Source of the DNA: Semisulcospira habei
Lineage: Eukaryota; Mollusca; Gastropoda; Semisulcospiridae
Assembly: GCA_036245525.1 (NCBI GenBank)
Contig: BTPG01000005.1
Span: forward strand, 130,021,820 to 130,085,819
Direction of reading: 5' to 3'
DNA: 64,000 bases
Numbering within the stretch: position 1 is the first letter of the stretch; the number at the start of each line of letters is the position of its first letter. The notes below the pieces were generated by a model. That model made no database searches. It worked only from the letters and a program-made list of their open reading frames with translations, and was not told where the DNA came from. This document shows positions 12,601 to 24,600 of this stretch, piece after piece. The translations under genes were made by a program, and so were the position numbers.

Positions 12601-15600
12601 AGAAGTTTTGCAACGTTATTCGCTAGGCTATCAGTGCGCAACCACGTCCTAGGGTCATGCAGACATTTTTGCTGGGTCCCCTATGAATGAGTTTTGTGGA
12701 TTAGACGTTGTTGCACATTTTCTTCTCGAGCGCACCATACCCGTCAGCGCGGCCGATCCTGCAGGCCCGTTGTTCCGAACAACAGTTGCCGGACAGTGAC
12801 ATTGCTTACAGTTCAGCAGCGGCGACTGTTGTGGACCTGCAGACTTCCAACAAAGGACACATTGTGGAAGTTCTCCGTTTCTCCTTTTGGTATGTACTCT
12901 TGTACTCTCTTTCTGTGTTACTGCGTTAAAAGGCAGGACCTTAACCTTGAATCGCCAAGTATCTTCCTGTCGAATTTGTTCTTCATGTCCAGTTGAAAGA
13001 AGGTAAGGTCAGGTAGTGACAGTAGGTACTGGCAGGGCTCGCCGCGGTCCGTCCGCAGCGTGACGCTACCCGCAGTTTACTCCGCTTGACATAGCAATAT
13101 TAATAACCATATGCGGAGAAGGAGAGCAGAGGCTTATGTGATATTGGAATTTTGACCTGCCAATACCTCCTGACAGGGGTTAGCGCCTCTGCCTTTATCC
13201 CTTTTCGCACTGATGTGTTACAGTATGCCAGTCTAGACATACCGGCTGTTGGGGACTTCAGTGGCCCACCGACATGCACACCTTTTGCCTGCAGTGTACC
13301 GGCTGCTCGGCTTCTCAGACATGCGGCGTGTATGCCCCTTGGAGGGAACTTCCGTGGTCGCAGTTATGGGGTTTACCGCAGGGAACGATCTGCTGCCCCC
13401 CGGGACCCACGCGCGCAGCAAGGTCGTCTGTCCGTCAGGAACACCCGTACTGCTACAACGCCTTCTGCCCTACCCGGCCATCGGCGTGCGCTATCAGACG
13501 ACGTGGTGTCCACGGCTCGGCCCAGCCACCATCTTACACCCAGTTGTCTCGCCCATGATGCTTCCCCCACTCTCACAGACAGTTTGTGGGCAATGGAGCT
13601 TGGTGTCAGGCTCCCTCCCTACGGGGCGTTCAATCAGGGGTGAGATGGCCGCCCCCAATGCAGGACGGCTACGCGTCCCGACCTCTACAGTGGCCAAATG
13701 CGTGAGTTTACTCCATGCTTTGCCCATTACCGGTATGGAATTGACAAGAGCCTAACGAGCCTCGGTACAACCTTTGGTCTATGCGGTCAGTCTCGACCTT
13801 CCAATGCATACCTGCACGTTCCCATGCACCCCGCCTCAACCTGATCAACCTGTTTGCCACCAGATGGAACAAGCAGCTCCCGCTATTGTCTTCCCCATCC
13901 CGGACCCCCTCGCTTGGGTGGTGGATGCGCCGTCGATATCCTGGGAGGGCCTCATAGACTACGCTTACCCTCCCTCGGTACTAGTGCCCAAGGTGCTCCT
14001 CAAGCTTCAGGCATGCAACACGGTCCTCCATGGTCCTCCTGCTCGTTGCTCCGTTCAGTTGGAACAGGACGTGGATGACAGACCTTTTGAGCCTCGCCAT
14101 TGACCCGCCTCTCTGGCTCCCCCGCCTCGGACAATGCTGAAACAGCCCAGGCAGAATCTCTTCTACTCCTGTCCGGAGAGACTGAGAGACTGCTGCTTCA
14201 TGCCTGGAGGTTGTCCGGCATGCCCTCTCAGCTTGACGTTTCTCGGACGCAGCTGGCCGAGTTCTTCTTGTGGCTGTTTCATGATCAGGACTTAGCCCTG
14301 ATCACCACTCGTGGTTATCACTCGATGGTGGTGGACACGTATCGGCACTTAGGCTGACCGGACCCTGCAGCGTGCAAAGACCTCTCAGACTTGATATCTC
14401 ATTTCGAACTCCAACAACCAGTCACTTGTTCTCATGCTGGGATCTCCCATGGGTATTGACCTGGTTGAACTCCAGTCGGTTCGAGCCTCTTCCACTCGCC
14501 CGCCTCGCGGACGTGACTAGGCAGACCTGCTTCCTCCTGGCCCTCAGCTGGCAGAGTCAGCGAGTTGCATGCCCTGTCCGTAGACCCAGCCTGCATGCAG
14601 TTGAGGACGGACGGCTCGGTTCAGCTTCTGACCAACCCTTCCTTCTTGGCCAAGACTCCCCTTGGCTACGCCCCAGGTGTGGAGTCTTCAGCCGCTTACA
14701 GGATTTGACCGGTCCCAGACATCGCGGCTGCAGGACCCGATCCGAGCGTTAAAAGTCTACCTGCGCAGAGTGGAGCCCTTGAGGAGAGGTCGCTCCCACC
14801 TCTTCCTGCCCTTGGCCCCAGGCTGGGCTGACATTCCGCCCAGACGATCTCGTCTTGGTTGCGATGGACTATACTTCCGCTTACAATGATCTCTCCCTAC
14901 AGGGTGCAAAGAGACATCGTTGCAGCGGTCGGGTGGCGGTCAGAGTTCACCTTCGTCCACTTCTATCTCTGCGGCACGCGGTTACTCGCATGCGGCAGTG
15001 GAGGCTATCGCTACGGCCTGCAGACCCTCCACCCACAGAGTGTACGGAGGGCAGTGGCGCCTCGACGCCTTTCCCCCATGGCCCTGACCATGCTGCACCT
15101 GGCCAATTTCTTTGTGGCTCTTGAGGAACACCATTTGGCGCCTATTACCGTCCGGGGCTACCTGGCTATGGTTGTTGACACCTACCGGCACTTGGGGCGT
15201 AGCGATCCATGCGCGTGCAAAGCTCCTTCAGACCTGATGTCCCTTGGAGCTCCGTCGCCCGGATCCGCGCTCACTAGTGCCCCGCTGGAACCTCCCCTGG
15301 GTCCTCATGTGGCTCTATTCTGGGCGGTTTGAACCCCTGGCCCGACTGGCCGAAGTTATCAGGAAGACATGCTTCCTCCTGGCACTCGCCACAGCAGCGC
15401 GAGTTAGCAAACTGCATGCCCGCCTGCCTGCAGTTCCTGCCCTTGTATCGTGGCAGGACAGGCATTACCATGCAGACTATTTCTTCCTGGTTGCAGCGGG
15501 CCAAGCAGATGCGAATTCGGGCGCACGAAGTCAGAGCTGTGTCGACCAGCCTCACCTTTGACCACAACTGCGGGGTACGGGACATCATCACCGCGGTGGG

Positions 15601-18600
15601 GTGGAGAGCAGAGTCCACCTTTGCCCACTTCTATCTGCGCGACCTCTCAAGTCAGTGGGACAGCCTGGCCCTGGTGGGCGACGTCTCGGCGGCTCAAGGT
15701 GTTGATCCCATCCTTTTGCTAAAGCGTTCGCAGTGGCGGGGTACTTGGGCGGCGCCCTCCTCCTTTTCGTTATTCTTCCACATAGTAATAGGTTGTCCCA
15801 GGCGCCCACACGCAGGCGGAATACTAGGCCAAATGTGCTAAAAATTGCACAAATTTGATCATCACTTTCACTACATAAACATCATTTTTTGTTTCTGATT
15901 TTAATATGAAAATGAAGATAAAATATTTCTCTTTCAATCTATGTGTGTTTTATAGTTAAATAAGTTCGGAATTAGTTGTAATAAATTGTGGAAATGTATA
16001 GGGGTTTACTCCATTTTGGCCGTGGCGAGGCCTTCCGCGCAGCGCGCAGCTAAAGGCAGCGATTTACACACTCCGGTTTTTCCCGCCGCGGATTTCCGAG
16101 ACAAAGGACACACACTAAAAATAACCTCATGATGAAAGTAGAGTTGTTTGCCGATCTGCCGATATAATTTTCGTATCAATATTTGCTGAAATTCTGGTCA
16201 AAATCCAACAACGAAAACTTTTTTTGACTTCAAGTGATCGTATCTGCCTTATTTTTCATCCGTTTTTGACCAGTAAACGCGGGTATTAAAGCTCAATTTA
16301 CGCTCTTTCCAATGATACGAAAATCAGCACGATAGCTTTTCTGTAGGAATTTTGCCATGCGATCCAAGTGGGGCAACCCTACACCGCCTGCGGCGACTAG
16401 CTAGCGGCAAAGTAAACTCGCGAGCCTAGCGATGACTCGGACTCGGCAGATACAAATTTCGTCTCCTACGAATCTCTTCGACCATATATCTCGGTGAGTA
16501 ATGCTTAAATTATATATGTTTTGATTAGTAATGTGAGTTTTGTGATTTTTAAAATATATTATCATTATGAATAGATGTCTGGAAACAACAGCCGACTCTA
16601 TTGTTGCTCTAGCAAACCTACGTTAGGATAACATGGTCAGCTGATCGATGTTTTCTGAAGTGGCTTTTCCGACTTACAGTGTTAAATAATGCATATTTAA
16701 TGGTTATTAGTGTTAACAAGAGTTTCAAAAGGCCATCATTTTTTTTGTAAGTTTAGCTGAATCTAAACAAAATATGAGGCAGGTGCGAGTGGCCGAAAAC
16801 CGGAAGTGGCTTCTCGGAGAATTTTTTCCGATCAACGGCGATTCACTCTTTGCTATTTTGCTTTGCTATTTTTACGATGTTAGTGCTGACTGTGATATAA
16901 CTGATCAGAATTGTATAGGATAACTTTGTAAAATGGTTTATATTTGGCATACTTACACACTAACAGTGCTGTAGGTTACACGGCACAGTATACTGTTCAA
17001 CTTTAAGAATTTAAGATGTAATTCAGTTAGACAAGAGTCTGTTTATGTATAGACAAATCACTGTTGTTAATAGTAGTGGCACTGACAGTAATGTCAATAA
17101 GAATAATTCATGTTTATATAACGTTTACAACAAGTTCAGGCTGTGATCATGTGATAATATAAATAATGTTTTATTAATTAGACTATGAGTATGACTATGG
17201 AAGGCTGAAATTCTCAGGGTGCTTTTTTCTTTATTTTTCTTCTTCTTCTTCCTCGAACACTCTTTACTTTCTTTAATTCCAGAGGATGAGACATATCATC
17301 TGCTGATGAAGCATGTTTCTGCAGAAGGTAGAGGCTGCCGGTGCAAGTTACCAAGCATGCAGTGCACCAACCGCCTCGTTTTGCAACTTGGGTCTTCTTC
17401 GGGTCACCACTGGCAAGACTTGAGAGAGAATTTACAGTTTTGCACAGCAAGCACTAAACATGAAACTTGGTAAGGATCTTCCTACACTTAACCATGAAGA
17501 AATCAGCCTGCGGAAGAAGCTACACAGTGTCAGAGTGGCAAGCTTTTCTGTCATAATCATCATAAGAAAATTCCAGGAGACTCAAAAAAAGGAATGGATT
17601 CAGAAGTGCAGTTTTCTGTGATAACATTTTTGCAATTTGCCAAACAGATTTTAGTTTTTCCTTTATGCTACTTCATTATTTTTATAAACATAGTTTTCTT
17701 TGTAATCAAAAGATTGTTATGTTAGACAACTTGTCTGATCTCAATCGGGTTATGGCTAGGAATGCAAACAGAATTTCGTTTTGCATAGACATGAAACTTT
17801 TTTTTAGATGTGTGGCTTTTGACTAATGACTGTGAGCTAGTGACTGTTGCCTTGTCATAATTTAATATATTTGCATTTGAAATTTTCAGTTTCTGGTCTT
17901 GATTTTTTGTTTTGATGTGATGATTATTTTACTAAATTCTATATCAGATTTTCATATTTCACTTTTTTCAGTGTGCTTTCAAAATGACACATTTCAGATA
18001 TTGCAATTGCATTGTACAGTATTATTTTGTGCATTTTTTCACCGAGATCTTGAGTATTCATTTTACATGTGGGCATGAGATTCGCGCGAATCCACACGCA
18101 AGGTAATGATTTTGAAATTTAGCATAACCTTTTATTCATAATTATTATTTGCTCATTTAAGATTAAGATTTTATTATTCATCTAAATCATTATTTGCATG
18201 CAGTTTTGCACTAGCCAGATTCTGACCTTTATTTTGATATGTGAACCATATTGTTCTTGAGATCTGCAGATTTTACTGAAACATGCTTTCAGTTTTTGTA
18301 TTTTTCTAATATAATTTTTTTAAAAAATATAAATTATTCAGCTAAACCATTACTTGCATTGCATTTTTAAGATTCTGGCCTTTCTTTTGATATGTGAACC
18401 ATTTTTGTGTGTCCAATAGTTCTCGAGATATAAAGATTTGACTTGCACCTGACTTTGTGTTACACTCTGTTCATTTTTGTACTGTTGCAAACTGGCATGG
18501 TTTAGATACTTTGAACCTTTATAATAGACATATTATTAGCCTTGAGTATACCCAAAAAAATAGGCATGCATAGTGTAGTATCTTATGTGATATGCTTGAT

Positions 18601-21600
18601 TTCCAGGCTAATATTTACATTAGACGATGAATGGTGGAGACCCCAAAGTGGCCGTTCGCGCAGTTTAACAAGGAAAAATGTGACTCGCAAGAGCACATTC
18701 AGGTTCACGTTATTCATACATTATTGTGGAGAAGGAGGTTCAGTTAGTATTATATTCATCTAAGTAGTAGTCTGCACTGTTTAAACACTGTAAGCAGTGT
18801 TGGCTGACAAAACTGTGTTATTGCTGAGGCATCAAACATGGACTTTTCTTACATTTGACCCGAAACGACAGAATGACACAATTTTCAAATCATTATAACT
18901 CAGAAACCATTTAAGATATCTCCACAAAATTTTGCATGCAAGCTCATCTTGATGTTTACTTTCAGAAAACTTTAAAAATTGTATTGTCTTTTGAATCTAA
19001 AAAAATTACTGGGACAACCTAATAGTAATGCCATCGGTAATGTTTTTTGAGAAACAAATGTATTTTTCTTTAAAAGATATTTTTTCGAGAAAATACTTAC
19101 CGATGGCATTACTCAAAGGGCCCTCCCGGGAACCTGCCCCGCTCGCCACCAGTAAGCTAAGAGCGAAACTGGTGACACTGCGCACATACCCGTAGGAGGG
19201 AAGGGAAGCTACTCAGGAATGTTGGTACAGCTCACTCAGGTTGCATTCCCGGTGATGTTGCTGTACACAACGATCCCCAGGCTGAAATTGATAAACTAAG
19301 TGCACCTTCCACATAGTAATGCCATCGGTAAGTATTTTCTCAAAAAAATACATTTTAGAGAAAAATACATTTTTCATCAATGACAGTGTTATGGTAACCT
19401 TTTTCAGTTGTTCAGCCCACCGGGACCTCGCGCTGGGACCATACGGCGTTGAGGCGCGTCCCCTGGGTGGTGGATAGGGGGTCCCTCGTGAGAGGGGTGC
19501 ACCGAATGAAATAAGGTGCCGTGAACCAACATGGTCTAAGGGAAGGTGACCCCGACAGAAAACCCCTGGTCCTCCTAGTAAGGGGGTTGGGCGTGGGGTT
19601 AGCTTCCCCACCCTGCAAAAAAGGAAATAGCTACAAAAACGCCGACGAAAAGACTAACAGTAATTCCTTTCCTGGAGGAGGAAGGTTCTTCTACCAGAAG
19701 ACTTATGACGTCCTGTGGTGAAAGCCGGAAGTCTTCGGAAGCCACAGGACCGAGCCGCCTCTCTCTATCCAGGGATACAACCATGGGGCACATGGAACGT
19801 CAAGACCATGTACCAGAGCGGCAAGGCCGCCCAGATAGCAGCGGAAATGCAAAAGTACAATCTTTCCCTGCTAGGCATCAGTGAAGCCAGATGGACGCAG
19901 TCTGGCCAGAAAAGGCTGTTAAGTGGGGAGATGATTCTGTATTCAGGTCATGAAGAGGAGAATGCCCCCCATACAGAAGGAGTAGCACTCATGCTGTCAC
20001 CAGTGGCACAGAGAGCGCTGATGGGCTGGGAACCTCTTGGGCCAAGAATTATAACAGCAGCCTTTAGAACCAAGAAAAAGCTCAAGCTGAACGTCATCCA
20101 GTGTTATGCGCCCACCAATGACAGTGACGAGGAAGAGAAACAAGAGTTCTACGACCGACTCCAGAGTGCCGTGGACAAATGTGCGGAGCGAGACATCACC
20201 ATCGTCATGGGCGATTTTAATGCCAAAATAGGGGAGGACAACACCGGATACGAAGAGGTGATGGGGAGACAGGGACTAGGCTCGGAGATGAGTGAGAACG
20301 GGGAGAGGTTTGTAGACTTTTGTGCTCTAAACCGACTTGTCATTGGAGGCAGCATCTTCCCACACAGAAGAATACACAAAGCAACTTGGGTCTCACCTGA
20401 CCATACAACAGAGAACCAAATAGACCATATCTGCATTAGCAAGAAATTCAGAAGATCCCTTCAAGATGTTCGAGTGAGGAGGGGAGCAGATGTCGCCTCA
20501 GACCACCATCTGCTTACCTTAAGAATGAAGCTCAAGCTAAAGAAAAGCCGCACAGAGACAACAAGAAGACAGCGCTATAATGTAGGCCTCCTGAGAGAAA
20601 CTGGAGTTAGAGAAGAGTTCAAACTGGTGCTGTCCAACCGGTTTCAAGCGCTACAGGAGCTAGTAAATGAAGAGGAGGCGGTCACCACAGAGCAGCAGTG
20701 GAAGGCAGTTAGAGAGGCGCTGAACTCAATCTGCAAAGACACTGTAGGGTTCAGGAAACACCACCACAAGGACTGGCTGTCGGCACAGACCTTGAAGAAG
20801 ATAGAAGCGAGGAAGCAGAAGAAAGCAGCGGTCAACAACAGTCGCACGAGAGCAGCCAAAGTAAGGACACAGGGGGAATACTCGGAATCCAACCGCGAGG
20901 TGAAGAGGAGTATCAGGGCAGACAAGAGGGCCTACACAGACAGCCTGGCAGCAGAGGCAGAAAAGGCAGCAGGCAGCGGCAACATGAAACAGCTCTACGA
21001 CATTACCAGAAGATTGTCGGGTAAGTATGGCCATACAGAAAGACCAGTAAAAGACAAAGAAGGCAAGCCCATTGCAGACAGAGCAGACCAACTCGACAGA
21101 TGGGCCGAGTATTTTGAAGAGTTACTGAACAGACCTAGCCCACCCGACTCCCCCAACATCCAGCCGGCAGAGACCGACCTACCCATCAGCTGTGACAGAC
21201 CCAGCAGGGAAGAGATCAGAAAAGCAGTGGCATTTTTGAAGAATGGCAAAGCAGCAGGGCCAGATGGCATCCCAGCGGAGTCTCTGAAAGCAGACCTAGA
21301 GACAACAGTTGAGATGCTGTACCCACTGTTTGGAAAGATCTGGGAAGAGGAGGTGATGCCAGCTGACTGGAAGGAGGGGTACCTAATCAAGCTTCCCAAG
21401 AAAGGCGACCTCAGCAAGTGTTCCAACTACAGAGGAATCACCTTGCTGTCAGTACCAGGAAAGGTCTTCAACAGGATCATCCTAGAGAGAATGAAGAGCT
21501 CCGTTGACCCCCAGCTGAGAGACCAGCAAGCAGGATTCAGGAAGAACCGATCATGTACAGACCAGATCGCCACTCTCCGCATCATCGTGGAACAGTCTCT

Positions 21601-24600
21601 GGAGTGGAGCTCCCCGCTGTACGTCAACTTTGTGGATTATGAGAAAGCATTTGACAGCGTGGACCGAGAGACTCTGTGGAAACTCCTACGACACTACGGT
21701 GTACCCACAAAGCTCGTCCGCCTGATCAAGAGCAGCTATGATGGCATGACATGTCGCGTGATCCACGAAGGGCAGTTCACCAGAGAGCTCCAGGTCAGAA
21801 CTGGTGTCAGGCAGGGGTGTCTGCTGTCTCCGTTCCTCTTCCTACTGGCCATAGACTGGGTCATGAAGATGACCACAGAGCACAGACGAAGTGGAATACA
21901 GTGGACACTGTGGACACAGCTTGACGACCTCGATTTTGCAGACGACTTGGCATTACTGTCCCACACTCATCAACAAATGCAGGACAAGACCACGAGGCTT
22001 GCTGACATCTCGTCCCAAGTGGGCCTCACCATTCACAAACAGAAAACAAAGACAATGAGGCTGAACGCAACCAGGGAAGAACCAGTCTTGCTTGCTGGCA
22101 CCCCGCTGGAGGAGGTGGAGTCCTTCACCTATCTCGGGAGCATCATAGACAAAAAAGGCGGCACTGATGCAGATGTCAGAGCACGAATCGGTAAAGCCAG
22201 AGCAGCCTTTCTCCAGTTGAAAAAAGTGTGGAGTTCCAGAGAGCTGTCACAACACACCAAAGTCCGGATTTTCAACTCCAATGTAAAAGCAGTTCTCCTA
22301 TATGGAGCAGAGACATGGAGATTGACAAAAACCACAGTCAACAGAGTACAGACCTTCATGAACAGTTGCCTTAGAAGAATTTTGAAAATCCACTGGCCAG
22401 AGAAGATCAGCAACGTCAGACTCTGGGAGAGAACAGAGCAGATAACAGCAGAGAATGAAATTGGGCGAAGAAGATGGGGATGGATCGGTCACAGTCTGAG
22501 AAAGCCAGCTTCCAGTATCACTAGGCAGGCATTGTCATGGAACCCCCAGGGAAAGAGGAAAAGAGGTAGGCCGAGAAACTCCTGGCGTCGAGACCTCCAA
22601 GCAGACATCAAGAGACTGGGAACCACCTGGAGTAGAATCGAAGGAGAAGCACAAGACAGGAGTTGCTGGAGGTCTCTCGTCGACGGCATATACCCGGGTA
22701 GGGGTGACAGGCGTAAGTAAGTAAGCCCACCGGGAGTCAGTTTGACTGCATTGCATGTGTATGTAAACTTGGAAAAACATAAAAAGTAGGGGGGTGGGTA
22801 ATGAAAAAATATGAAAAAAAAAATACTTTCATGTACCTGTGCCTCAAATGCAACTTTTCTGAGAATCAGATATATTACTTGATGTACATGCCAATTTTGG
22901 AGGCATTCTGACCATATCTAGTCTTTTTTCATGGCATCAGATATGCATGATCCAAAACATAAGCAGCATAGTGAACGCCACAACAATGCGCAAAACATAA
23001 TGGGCCATAACATACAGATGCAGCAACATTCAATGGTGTCACTTTGGTTTTGACTTAGCTAGTGTCAAAAGATTGCACTGATGGCAGATTGAATGGTGTT
23101 CACATGGGAGAGTTCAGGTGGGACAGGTCATGTTACATATTCAAATGAGGTAGGTGAGGCAGTAAGAGGACCGGTATTTTGAAAAAAAAATCTTTTGCCT
23201 TCTTTGGCATTTTGTACAGAGGCAGCATATTGGAATTTGCATAAAATCTCTTGATAAATAAGTAGAGACATGTTTGGTGCTTTGATTCATACCAGCCTTG
23301 GCTTAACCAGCAGACTCTTTTTGTCCTAGTTTGAGTTGCCACGCGGATGGTGATTTAAGGTGTATACCAGTTTTGGCTGCGCTTGGATGTAGGTTTGCTA
23401 CAGAATCATGTTGATAGCCAGGAAATGAGACTGGTGATGTCCTTATTTATTTTTTTTTTTTTGATTCTGTGCATGGCAAATGTGCAGCAAGTGGGTGGTA
23501 GTGTTGTTTAGGGTATTGAAAAATTAGGGGATGCTAGGGCATTTGAACAGATGGGACTGCAGGGGAGGCCCACTGTGTATTTTGGCTTTGAGAATGAAAT
23601 GATGCACGCAGGGAAAACCGGAAGTTCGCTCCGCTCGTTCTCATTGGCCCCAAAATGCATGCTCTTACCGACTACAAACCGAAAACAACACAAAAAGATT
23701 TTTTTTTTTTTCAGCATAGAATTTCAATAATGATCGTAGTAGCGTAGCATTGGAAACGTTGGCGTAGAAAAATACGACAAAATCATGGTTGGCAGGTCTG
23801 TGTCAGTGGTTTTTGTCGAGGCAAGTCTTGCAGGAATCGCCTCACCTCAATAAACAGTGCTACCGATTGAGAAAGGGTTAACTCTTCCGTGCATGGCAGC
23901 CAAACTCCAAGTGCACTCAGTCACGTTTTCATGACTTCTAATGCGTGCACACAGACAGGAAAACTTGCCCAGTACCACACAGCCCCCTTCTCATAATATT
24001 TCTGTATCTGTCTCACGGTACCCATGTTAGAGTGTGTACATGTTTATAAACCTTGTCAGGTGCGATAAATTGGGGGTAATTGGGGGACACTGTCACTGCT
24101 GGTTTGGGTGGTGATAAATGATACTTGGGGAATGGAGAAAAAAATGTCTGTTGTATTTAGTATGCTAAATGTCCCCTATGTAACTCTGTTCCTTTCATGC
24201 ATTTTTATTCAAGGGTGAATAGAAGCAGTTCAACTTTAGTAGAAGAAGTACATTATTGCTGAAAAGGTCCAGAAAGCAGTCTTGGGAAATGGAATTTTAA
24301 GTATTTTAGATCACACCTGCTCCACAGACTGGCGTATGCTTTGGGGGTATGCTGGTGTGCACTTCTTAGAGGTCAAGTTTTCTTGACTGCATGTGTGGAA
24401 GAGTTAAAAGGAGCCTCTTATAATAAAAAGAAACAGTCTATAAATTCAATGACTGCAGTATACAATCAAAAGCAAAATACAAAATATGTATTTTTCATTA
24501 AAATGTATTTTTTTGAAAAATACTTACCGATGGTATTACTTAAAGGAAATGGTTTCTTAGCTAGTCTAATTTTAGCCCAAAATTGTTGTGTACGAGTATG

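Larger units (their letters stand above)
15789..19021. mobile_element. Element Y: 3.2 kb TIR element inside DIRS copy 2
   Basis: 13 bp terminal inverted repeats TAGGTTGTCCCAG / CTGGGACAACCTA, with a 7 bp flanking duplication ATAGTAA (15782-15788 and 19022-19028). Removing it restores CACATAGTAATGCC, the same sequence found at the right end of this DIRS element, so the boundaries are firm. It is AT-rich with no long open frame. The superfamily is unassigned. Confidence 0.82.
11783..19370 (+). mobile_element. DIRS element, copy 2, decayed, plus strand
   Basis: Tyrosine-recombinase retrotransposon. Evidence: inverted terminal repeats 11803-11978 and 19154-19330; an internal complementary region 19024-19113 whose halves are complements of the two outer ends; and fragments of the same proteins as DIRS copy 1. 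Order on the plus strand: ORF1 remnant, RT/RNase H remnant, tyrosine recombinase. It carries element Y (15789-19021) as a later insertion; without it the copy is about 4.3 kb. Internal deletions and stops make it inactive. Confidence 0.87.
9874..23800. mobile_element. Element X: large TIR DNA element, nested host of others
   Basis: Perfect 14 bp terminal inverted repeats CAGACCTGCCAACC / GGTTGGCAGGTCTG, flanked by a 6 bp direct repeat TGTCAG (9868-9873 and 23801-23806) inside a family D MITE. Without its own insertions (DIRS copy 2, RTE copy 1) it is about 3 kb. No transposase is recognisable in that remainder, so it is probably a non-autonomous copy. The superfamily is not assigned; the 6 bp duplication argues against hAT (8 bp), mariner (2 bp) and piggyBac (TTAA). 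Confidence 0.72.
9855..23881. repeat. Family D MITE split by element X
   Basis: The left part TTAACCCTTTGGCTGTCAG (9855-9873) and the right part from TGTCAGTGGTTTTTGTCG to GAAAGGGTTAA (23801-23881) form one family D unit, interrupted at TGTCAG by a 13.9 kb insertion. Confidence 0.78.

Noticed and set aside
13249..13755. 168-codon frame in DIRS copy 2 as a gene
   Set aside because: It lies in an ORF1 remnant and the only recognisable residues are in a different frame.
15789..19021. Element Y as a mariner-type insertion with TA duplication
   Set aside because: TA flanks exist, but comparison with the DIRS terminus shows that seven bases (ATAGTAA) were duplicated.
10195..23587. Repeats R as LTRs of a retrotransposon
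   Set aside because: No TG..CA ends, primer site, polypurine tract or flanking duplication; the interior is made of other elements.
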